DNA from: Candidatus Poseidoniales archaeon
GTDB taxonomy: Archaea > Thermoplasmatota > Poseidoniia > Poseidoniales > Poseidoniaceae
Assembly: GCA_003602665.1 (NCBI GenBank)
Contig: QQSG01000116.1
Span: 2,072 to 9,114, forward strand
DNA length: 7,043 nt
Direction: 5' to 3'
The notes beneath the pieces were generated by a model. It did not search any database. It was given only the letters and a program-made list of their open reading frames with translations, and was not told the origin of the DNA. Shown here piece by piece: positions 1 to 5,267 of this stretch (position 1 is its first letter; the number at the start of each line of letters is the position of its first letter). The translations under genes and the position numbers were made by a program.

Positions 1-542
1 CTTGCTCGTTGCATGATTTCTTGCACTGCAGTTTTGACATCCCCTGATGCATCAACGACGGATACATCACAGTCTCCACCATTTCCTGCAGAATCGAAAA
101 CGTTTGCTCGAACAGTGACGACTGCCTCTCCAGAAACGGAAACCGTTTGATTTGCCTTTCCAGAGTATATTGGAGAAGTTAGATTTGCACCATCTATTCG
201 AATGACATCTTGAACGACTGAAATATTTCGTCGTGCCGCAAGACGTGCTGCTACGTCTTTGCTTCGCGTGGTTGCTAGACAAAGGATAGTACCGGAGGGA
301 AGTGCGCTGTCAAGAGCACTCGCCCATCCACTGCTGTCGTTTCCATCAAAAACATCGGACTTTACTGCGATGATCTTCGAAATTCCAGAAAGAGATTTTA
401 CTGAGTCAGCAATCGATGCGTCTGTACATGGAACAACAAGTGTTGGCTCTCCACCAAAAGCATGCGCTGCTGTTACAAGTTCTGCGGTTGAAGCATGGAT
501 ACTTCCCTTTGATAATTCTGCTATTACAATCATATTTGTCAT
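1..542 (-). CDS. etfA: Electron transfer flavoprotein alpha subunit (5' part; runs off left edge)
   Basis: EtfA pairs with EtfB to form the soluble FAD protein that carries electrons from acyl-CoA dehydrogenases to the respiratory chain, usually through ETF:quinone oxidoreductase. About 180 codons are visible, starting MTNMIVIAELSKG. This is the N-terminal domain of the family, with the typical alternating beta/alpha pattern (IVIAE, PTLVVP, ILCLATT) and the conserved stretch DVAARLAARR followed by PIYSGKANQTV and VVTVRANVF. The C-terminal FAD-binding domain lies beyond base 1, so its FAD motif cannot be checked. The start is the ATG at 542, six bases after a GAGGTG ribosome site that overlaps the etfB stop; a second Met at codon 4 is less well placed. 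The gene is co-transcribed with etfB, 10 bp upstream. Family assignment comes from the visible motifs plus the etfB neighbour and is solid. Confidence 0.93.
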   Translation of the reverse strand, partial: MTNMIVIAELSKGSIHASTAELVTAAHAFGGEPTLVVPCTDASIADSVKSLSGISKIIAVKSDVFDGNDSSGWASALDSALPSGTILCLATTRSKDVAARLAARRNISVVQDVIRIDGANLTSPIYSGKANQTVSVSGEAVVTVRANVFDSAGNGGDCDVSVVDASGDVKTAVQEIMQRA

Positions 543-548
543 ATTATT

Positions 549-555
549 CACCTCA
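549..555 (-). promoter_or_regulatory. Stop/Shine-Dalgarno overlap coupling etfB to etfA
   Basis: On the minus strand the sequence TGAGGTG combines the etfB stop codon (TGA, 555-553) with a GAGGTG Shine-Dalgarno site (554-549). It sits six bases before the etfA ATG. GAGGTG matches the usual archaeal anti-Shine-Dalgarno tail. The overlap fixes the etfA start and suggests that translation of the two subunits is coupled. Confidence 0.8.
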
Positions 556-1296
556 TAGTACATTTGCTTCATCACGAAGTAGTTGAGCCACCTGCGAAGC
601 ACTCGCTCCGCCTTCGAATGTTTTTCCTGCAGGCTTTGCAGGAGGCATTGAATGAGAAGCGATATTGATTGAAGACGATGGTGCTGTAGCGCTCATGAGT
701 TCCACTTTGGCTTTCTTAGCCATCATAATTCCCTTGACATTTGGCTTACGTACTTTGAAATCTCCTTTGTCGCAAGAAATAACTGCCGGTAAAGCAACAT
801 TGATTTTAGCAACCCCTGATTCAACTGGCATTGACACGGTAACGGAGTCTGAAAATTCTGCTCCGATGACGTTGGAGGCATTTCCCCACCCTAGTCTTTC
901 AGCAAGCCCAGGTCCTGTAGAGCCAGCACCGGTATCGGCAGCAGATTTCCCGCAGTAGACGACAGTAGCCCCCAATCCTTGGATTGTCTCAGATAGAATA
1001 CTTTGAAGTGCATTGGAATCTAGATCAGACCATGAATCGTCCCAAACCCGTACAATGTTGTCAACACCGATTGCTTTTGCATCTTTGAGAATCTTCTCTG
1101 AGCCTGGTCCACCGATGGTCAATGCCGTTACGGTACCATCTGTAGCTTCCTTATGGCGGATTGCGGTTTCGATTGCAAACTCGTCATATGGGCTCATGAC
1201 CATCTTAACGGATGAAAGATCAACTCGGTCACCTTGGACCACAATTTTTGCATTCGTATCGGGAACTTGCTTGACGAGAACGACGATTGTAGGCAT
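553..1296 (-). CDS. etfB: Electron transfer flavoprotein beta subunit
   Basis: EtfB is the nucleotide-binding small subunit of ETF. The 247 residues are full length for the family (about 250-265). Visible family motifs in order: IVVLVKQVPDT (residues 4-14), SPYDEFAIETAIRHKE (35-50, the usual NPxDE-A-E motif with Ser for Asn), TALTIGGP (57-64), YCGKSAADTGAGSTGP (114-129, nucleotide loop), LPAVISCDKG (169-178) and KGIMMAKKAKVEL (188-200). The last contains the recognition loop that docks dehydrogenases; by eye, Val187 sits where human ETF-beta has Leu195. The C-terminal PPAKPAGKTFEGG is typical of the actinobacterial/Thermus-like branch. The ATG at 1296 begins exactly at the family N-terminus and has no Shine-Dalgarno in front, as expected for a leaderless or short-leader first gene. 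It is followed directly by etfA and would accept electrons from GcdH encoded at 5268-6458. Confidence 0.95.
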   Translation of the reverse strand: MPTIVVLVKQVPDTNAKIVVQGDRVDLSSVKMVMSPYDEFAIETAIRHKEATDGTVTALTIGGPGSEKILKDAKAIGVDNIVRVWDDSWSDLDSNALQSILSETIQGLGATVVYCGKSAADTGAGSTGPGLAERLGWGNASNVIGAEFSDSVTVSMPVESGVAKINVALPAVISCDKGDFKVRKPNVKGIMMAKKAKVELMSATAPSSSINIASHSMPPAKPAGKTFEGGASASQVAQLLRDEANVL

Positions 1297-1349
1297 CTGT
1301 ATCGTTCATCGGAATGTGGCTCGATTCATGAAGATTGGCTTTGAGGCGT

Positions 1350-1362
1350 TTGTAATTTACAA
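1350..1362. promoter_or_regulatory. AT-rich palindrome in the etfB / MCM-like divergent promoter region
   Basis: TTGTAATTTACAA is a perfect 6-bp inverted repeat around one central base. It lies in the 122-bp gap between the divergent etfB and MCM-like starts, 54-66 bases before the etfB ATG and 57-69 before the MCM-like ATG. It could be a regulator operator or an AT-rich TATA-type element for etfB. The rest of the gap shows only a second AT-rich patch (aaatcttta, 1382-1390), about 30 bases before the MCM-like ATG, which would fit a leaderless promoter. Short AT palindromes arise by chance, so this is tentative. Confidence 0.25.
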
Positions 1363-1418
1363 GCAGAAATCAAAACAACGGAAATCTTTAGAAACCGTCT
1401 GTCTCAAGGCCAACTTCC

Positions 1419-2249
1419 ATGTCAGATGAACGAGTATTTCCCGGACCTTCTCCCGCCCAAGCAGACACCCTCAACGCTTGGAGAGAATTGTTTGAATCCA
1501 AACACAGCGAGGATTTTGCTTCCCTAAAAGGAACCGATTGTCTTGAGCAACCAATCTTTGCCTTTGAAGTCGATTACAGAGATATAGATCGAGATGATGT
1601 CCTAAGCCTGTACTTCAATGAAGCACCAGAGGAAACGATTGAACTCGCTAATGAAGTTCTTCGCACAATGGTTGCTGAGTACGAAGTAAGCGACATTCGA
1701 TGTATTCTCCGACCCCTTTTCCTCCCACCTGAGCGCACGAAGAGTGTCTCATCATTACGTATGAGAAATAGAGGGAAAATTGTCAGTTGTGTCGTGCGAA
1801 TTAAGGATGTAGGACCCCGTTTGGGCTATCTACAGGAAGCGCTCTATGTGTGCGCACGGTGTGAGTCAAGAGATATTGTCAAACAGAAAATAGCTCGTGA
1901 GAGAAAGCGTCCTGATGGACCTTGTAAGGTATGTTTTGACAAGGCAATGGAAACATTCGAAGGTAAAATTCCCTATGGAGTCTATGAACGTCTTAAGTCC
2001 TCGATGAAACTTACAGCAGAGGGATCATTTTACAAGGATATTCAATACTTATCTGTTTCAGATATCGACGATTCATCAGGTCAACCAATCTGGGTCGTGA
2101 TAGATGACGAGTATGTAGATACTTACAAAATAGGAGATACTGTAAGAGTTAACGGCGTTGTACAGATTGATCCTGTACCTGATAGAAACTTCATGAAAGA
2201 TACACGACGTATCCTTCAGATTCATGCCTTTAGTGTTGACAGCTTGTGA
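1419..2249 (+). CDS. Stand-alone MCM N-terminal (OB-fold/zinc) domain protein without AAA+ helicase
   Basis: This 276-residue protein matches the N-terminal half of archaeal MCM replicative helicases and nothing more. Visible parts: an N-terminal helical/A-like region with PIFAFEVDYRDID (45-57; MCMs have a similar 'DxxDF' stretch); IRCILRPLFLPP (93-104); the OB fold opening with LRMRNRGKIVSCVVRIKDVGPRL (113-135); a zinc site of two CxxC pairs, C145/C148 and C169/C172; and the OB closing strands WVVIDDEYVD and YKIGDTVRVNGVV (225-248), equivalent to the 'PGDRVRVTG' segment of MCM. It stops where the MCM NTD ends, near residue 250-270. Walker A, Walker B, the arginine finger and the winged helix are absent, against about 650-700 residues in a full MCM. 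The loop that normally reads QE...G-x-PR is changed to SD...GQPIW. The ATG at 1419 lacks a Shine-Dalgarno. Convergent tyrS begins 7 bp after the stop. The domain call is strong. The function (DNA binding or a partner of the full helicase) is inferred, and a decayed mcm copy cannot be fully excluded. Confidence 0.85.
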   Translation: MSDERVFPGPSPAQADTLNAWRELFESKHSEDFASLKGTDCLEQPIFAFEVDYRDIDRDDVLSLYFNEAPEETIELANEVLRTMVAEYEVSDIRCILRPLFLPPERTKSVSSLRMRNRGKIVSCVVRIKDVGPRLGYLQEALYVCARCESRDIVKQKIARERKRPDGPCKVCFDKAMETFEGKIPYGVYERLKSSMKLTAEGSFYKDIQYLSVSDIDDSSGQPIWVVIDDEYVDTYKIGDTVRVNGVVQIDPVPDRNFMKDTRRILQIHAFSVDSL

Positions 2250-2256
2250 ACATATT

Positions 2257-3399
2257 TCAGGAAGTAATGTTGAGCATCGTCTCGTAAGTCTCTGGGTGCT
2301 CTTCGAAATGCTTAGCAATTGAAACTAATCCGTTTGCTACGCCTTCTGCTACACCCATCTTCGCATCGAAAGGATGGAGTGTACCATCTTTTACTGCCTG
2401 CTTGAACTGCTCAAGGTCATCCCAAGTACTAGCCTCCCCAAATTTAGGGTTCGGAGTAACAGTAATTGAACCGAATTCTGGTAAAACAACATGCTCGGCT
2501 AATTCGTAAACTGGTGAATGATTATCTGCAGGATCGAGATAAGCCTTCTTCATTTTCTTTTGGACAATCTGAAGTGTATCATGAAGCAAAAGGGCCCCGT
2601 TTGGATCGGATTTACTCATTTTATGGTCAAAGGAATCCATACGGACACCCGAAGCCTTCAATGAAGAAAGAATAGGTGTGTGTAGACAAGTTGCTTTCTT
2701 CCAGTTCCACTTCGAAGCCATATCTCTCATGAACATGTGGGCTTTCCTTTGGTCCATTCCGCCTAATGCGACATCAATTCCAAGTTCGAAAATATCTGCG
2801 GCTTGCATTGCAGGATAATAGAATTTAGACAAATCGTGATCTGAAGAAGCTTCATCACGCCCCATGATTGTGAATGTTTTACGAACCATCGGCAATGTTG
2901 CTCCCTTCGAACAACGAAGTACTCTTGCCCAATAATCACCAGAATCCATCAACGTACTAGCCCAAACAAATCGAAGTTGCCCTGGACCTTCTCCTTCTTC
3001 TGGATAATCAAGGAGAGCTCGGAAAGTCTCTTCCATATACACGGCTGTTTTCTGAATATCATCCATCTTGCCGCCGAATTTGTCATTGACCCAAGCGTGC
3101 CAATCTGCGAGGAAAACTAAGACATTCGCTTTAGCCTCTAGCATGCGTTTAAGTTGCAAAGAAAGAACCTTCCAGCCAATGTGGGCTTTTCCGCTTGGTT
3201 CGAAACCGACATAACAACGGATTACACCATCCCCAGACATCGAAGTCTCATCAGCCAAACAGTCGACAAGGTGGTTAATACCCACACATTCTTCAACATT
3301 TGAAACCATAAGACATAGGCGCTTACGTTGCTCTTCGTTTAGTTCTTTAATACGTTCATATCTTTCCTCAAAAGGAGATAGGAGCGTATCGACGTCCAT
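2257..3399 (-). CDS. tyrS: Tyrosyl-tRNA synthetase, archaeal type
   Basis: This class I enzyme charges tRNA-Tyr with tyrosine in the cytoplasm. It has 380 residues, longer than the Methanocaldococcus enzyme (about 306) because of an N-terminal extension of roughly 30 residues and an enlarged connecting region (about 130-190). Signature motifs: YVGFEPSGKAHIGW (63-76; HIGH-type site reads HIGW), LADWHAWVND (98-106), YYPAMQAADI (194-203), GGMDQRKAHM (213-222), KMSKS (260-264) and LHPFDAKMGVAEGV (341-354). By eye, Tyr63, Tyr195, Gln199, Asp202 and Gln217 line up with M. jannaschii Tyr32, Tyr151, Gln155, Asp158 and Gln173. These make the tyrosine pocket, so this is TyrRS rather than TrpRS. The start at 3399 follows a GAGGTG site overlapping the stop of the upstream DUF5611-like gene. 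The gene ends only 7 bp from the convergent MCM-like gene. Confidence 0.96.
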   Translation of the reverse strand: MDVDTLLSPFEERYERIKELNEEQRKRLCLMVSNVEECVGINHLVDCLADETSMSGDGVIRCYVGFEPSGKAHIGWKVLSLQLKRMLEAKANVLVFLADWHAWVNDKFGGKMDDIQKTAVYMEETFRALLDYPEEGEGPGQLRFVWASTLMDSGDYWARVLRCSKGATLPMVRKTFTIMGRDEASSDHDLSKFYYPAMQAADIFELGIDVALGGMDQRKAHMFMRDMASKWNWKKATCLHTPILSSLKASGVRMDSFDHKMSKSDPNGALLLHDTLQIVQKKMKKAYLDPADNHSPVYELAEHVVLPEFGSITVTPNPKFGEASTWDDLEQFKQAVKDGTLHPFDAKMGVAEGVANGLVSIAKHFEEHPETYETMLNITS

Positions 3400-3404
3400 T
3401 TACC

Positions 3405-3411
3405 CACCTCA
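3405..3411 (-). promoter_or_regulatory. Stop/Shine-Dalgarno overlap coupling the DUF5611-like gene to tyrS
   Basis: On the minus strand TGAGGTG merges the stop codon of the upstream gene (3411-3409) with a GAGGTG Shine-Dalgarno site (3410-3405). It sits five bases before the tyrS ATG. It is the same arrangement as between etfB and etfA, and it supports both the tyrS start and co-translation of the two genes. Confidence 0.8.
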
Positions 3412-3933
3412 AACAAGGTCCGTGAGTTTCTTCACTTTACCTTCAGACGGAGGAGTTCCTGCTTCAATCATCTTTTCGATTTCTGCAATCATGGATTCTG
3501 CAAGATCAATCGTTTCCTGAGTTACAGTAGTGCTCATCTCGATTGATTTACGAATCATCTTAATTCCAGATTTAGCCTTTGAGAATTTCTTTGCGTCTTC
3601 TTTGGCCTTATCACCACGTTGTTTCGCAGTGTATCCAGTTGCCTCATCGAGGAATGCGGACCAACTCTTACGACTTGCTAAAGCTGCTTCACGGCCACCA
3701 TCTTGAGACAAAAACGATTCAAGATCGGAACCTTTGAGTTGGACAACGTCGACGAGGAGTTTACCTTGATCTGTGTAAGAACCCTTGATGGATGAAAGAA
3801 GACCGAAGGATGCTTCGAATTCGCCTTCGGAATTTGCCTGTACATTTTCAAAATGCTGTGCTGCTAACTTTGCAAGACCGGCATTTCCACCAATCGACTT
3901 TTCTAAACCACGCTTAACTGCGAATCGCTCCAT
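3409..3933 (-). CDS. Small DUF5611-like protein, first gene of the tyrS operon
   Basis: The function is unknown. The 174-residue soluble protein has no signal peptide or membrane segment. Residues 1-105 look like a compact alpha/beta domain: it opens MERFAVKRGLEKSI, has beta-like stretches GEFEASFGLLSSIKGSY (37-53) and KLLVDVVQL (58-66), and ends with FLDEATGYTAKQR (94-106). The opening KRG and the late 'FL-x-ATGY-x-AK-x-R' motif recall the archaeal DUF5611 family; this is from memory and not checked by search. Residues 107-160 are highly charged and probably helical or coiled coil (KAKEDAKKFSKAKSG, then ESMIAEIEKMIEAG). It is the first gene of an operon with tyrS 9 bp downstream, which hints at a translation- or RNA-related role, but that is only context. 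The ATG at 3933 has no Shine-Dalgarno in front; an AT-containing patch about 25 bases upstream would suit a leaderless transcript. Confidence 0.75.
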   Translation of the reverse strand: MERFAVKRGLEKSIGGNAGLAKLAAQHFENVQANSEGEFEASFGLLSSIKGSYTDQGKLLVDVVQLKGSDLESFLSQDGGREAALASRKSWSAFLDEATGYTAKQRGDKAKEDAKKFSKAKSGIKMIRKSIEMSTTVTQETIDLAESMIAEIEKMIEAGTPPSEGKVKKLTDLV

Positions 3934-3947
3934 GTTGGGCCATCGAC

Positions 3948-4001
3948 AGGTGCCTCATAAGTCTCGCGAAAGAGAAGCCACCTCATGCGGGGGGTTTTTT
4001 T
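3948..4001 (+). other. Hairpin followed by G6-T7 tract in the divergent intergenic region
   Basis: Within the 89-bp gap between two divergent genes, AGGTG (3948-3952) can pair with CACCT (3979-3983), and inside it TCTC (3962-3965) can pair with GAGA (3972-3975) around a GCGAAA loop. Ten bases or so later come six G and seven or more T (3989-4001). Read on the plus strand this looks like a small structured RNA ending in a T-rich terminator, yet no plus-strand gene precedes it. On the minus strand it would lie in the 5' region of the tyrS operon. It may be a short RNA, a terminator for antisense transcription, or chance. Confidence 0.25.
3953..3963 (-). promoter_or_regulatory. Possible TATA-type element for the DUF5611-like gene and tyrS
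   Basis: On the minus strand GACTTATGAGG is centred about 25 bases before the ATG at 3933, and there is no Shine-Dalgarno between it and the ATG. That spacing is what a leaderless archaeal transcript would show. The match to a TATA box is weak, so this is a position-based guess. Confidence 0.2.
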
Positions 4002-4022
4002 GTGTTAATCTCTGCGCCAACT

Positions 4023-5210
4023 ATGCGCAAGATAGTAGCGATAGTACTGATTGGGGTTCTCCTTCTACCAATGACTTCTGCTTCTGAAGTCAAATTTGCT
4101 GATTTAACGCCGCTTAGTTCTCAAAATCTTGCACTGAAGGCAGGGGATGTTTCTCCAGATGGAACCACAGTTCTCGTAGTAGGTTCAGAGGGATTTATTC
4201 ATGCCTTTTCTGCGAATGAACCAGGTGATCGAACAAAGGATATTTCGATAGATAGTGGTAGAAGTGCTGCTTTCAATGATATCGCATGGCACCCGAACGG
4301 CCAGACTGCACTCATTGCTGGTGATTTAGGAGCAGCCCTACGATATGTTCACTCTGACCAAACAATTGAATCTTTGAACGGAGCTGCAATCGTAAACGGA
4401 ATAGAACTTACAAATGTTGAATGGAGGGCTGGTGGCGATTTAGCCTTTTTTGGAGCAAAAAATGGCAACATATACAGTTTCAACCAAGGTGAAGGACTAT
4501 CAGAAATAGAAGGCAGTATGAATTCGACTATTACTGACATAGCCTGTCATCTTGAACAGAATATTTGTGTTGTCACAACTCTTGAAGATGGCATTGGAGT
4601 CATTGATAGAACAAGAGAGTTAACTTGGATAAGCGGTACATCAAACCAGGCATGGATGGCAATTGATTGCCCACAACCCACACTCTACACATGCACTGGA
4701 TTTGCAAGTGAGCGGCAATACCTTTTGGTACGCCTCGATATCTCAGATGCATCCAAATCCACTGGTGATCTTGACGGTGATGGTAAAACGGAAGCACGTC
4801 TTCTGGAAGACGGTGATAGCGATTTCATCAAACTCAGCCGTGGATATGATGGAACTACCCTCGTCCACATGGCTCCTATGGAATCAGTCCGATACCAACC
4901 TAAATTGAATGAGATTTTTATTCACACTTCTTCGGAAGACTTAACGGAATTCAATCCAACTGTTGCTGGAGAAAGTATCACCCTTCTTTGGGAAAAGGGA
5001 GAAAATGATGGATGGATGCTCACAAATTATGGGAAAATTGTCGAAATAACTCCTGATGAAATTACACCAAGTTTAGGAATAATGGAAACAATTGTTTTCA
5101 CTGCTGTGGCGATTTCAGTACCGGGAGTCATTATTGGTTTGATTTACATGAATTCACCATATTTACAACGGAAATACCGTCAACTGCGAGGCTTTGATAA
5201 GAAAAATTAA
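4023..5210 (+). CDS. Exported, membrane-anchored beta-propeller-like (WD40-like) protein
   Basis: The specific function is not recognised. I chose the ATG at 4023 (395 residues) over a GTG at 4002 because it yields a classic signal peptide: MRK, then a hydrophobic core to Leu15, with a likely cut after TSA (residue 20). The mature part shows at least four blade-like repeats of the form D-[IV]-x-(small/W)-x...G-x-[IL]-x-x-[FVI], near residues 42-61 (GDVSPDG...IHAFS), 86-108 (DIAWHPNG...LRYV), 131-153 (NVEWRAGG...IYSFN) and 172-194. DLDGDGKTE (249-257) is an EF-hand/dockerin-type calcium loop, followed by another Asp-rich stretch. Four cysteines (175, 182, 216, 224) could form disulfides outside the cell. 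Residues about 356-376 form one membrane helix with a basic cytoplasmic tail (QRKYRQLRGFDKKN). The expected topology is a large surface propeller anchored at its C-terminus. gcdH follows 57 bp downstream; no functional link is evident. Confidence 0.8.
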   Translation: MRKIVAIVLIGVLLLPMTSASEVKFADLTPLSSQNLALKAGDVSPDGTTVLVVGSEGFIHAFSANEPGDRTKDISIDSGRSAAFNDIAWHPNGQTALIAGDLGAALRYVHSDQTIESLNGAAIVNGIELTNVEWRAGGDLAFFGAKNGNIYSFNQGEGLSEIEGSMNSTITDIACHLEQNICVVTTLEDGIGVIDRTRELTWISGTSNQAWMAIDCPQPTLYTCTGFASERQYLLVRLDISDASKSTGDLDGDGKTEARLLEDGDSDFIKLSRGYDGTTLVHMAPMESVRYQPKLNEIFIHTSSEDLTEFNPTVAGESITLLWEKGENDGWMLTNYGKIVEITPDEITPSLGIMETIVFTAVAISVPGVIIGLIYMNSPYLQRKYRQLRGFDKKN

Positions 5211-5267
5211 CCATTCCTATCCTCATGGAGTTCGTGCTAAAGTTCATCAATTACTTTCAACCACGTC

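Noticed and set aside
553..1296. Possible electron-bifurcating ETF, because EtfB reads VKQVPDT rather than the VKRxIDY of mitochondrial ETF
   Set aside because: The same motif occurs in non-bifurcating actinobacterial and Thermus-like ETFs, whose C-terminal PPAKPAG-type tail this protein also shares. No bifurcation partner genes are nearby, and the EtfA FAD domain is outside the window.
1013..1429. 138-residue plus-strand open frame across the start of etfB
   Set aside because: It is antisense to the well-supported etfB, has no family-like motifs and a composition typical of a shadow frame, and it runs into the MCM-like gene start.
1419..2249. Frameshifted full-length mcm with the helicase half displaced into another frame
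   Set aside because: Downstream sequence on the plus strand is the antisense of an intact tyrS, and no Walker-type motif is seen in the plus-strand frames there.
4002..4022. GTG start at 4002 for the propeller protein (MLISAPT extension)
   Set aside because: The ATG at 4023 gives a textbook signal peptide beginning MRK, whereas the extension would put seven extra residues in front of it and would start inside the T-tract region.
3934..4022. A tRNA gene in the divergent gap, suggested by its GC-rich hairpin
   Set aside because: There is no T-arm GGTTCRA consensus, no seven-pair acceptor stem and no cloverleaf spacing on either strand.
4663..4908. Several overlapping short frames inside the propeller gene on both strands
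   Set aside because: They lie wholly within the well-supported exported protein and show no motifs or start signals of their own.
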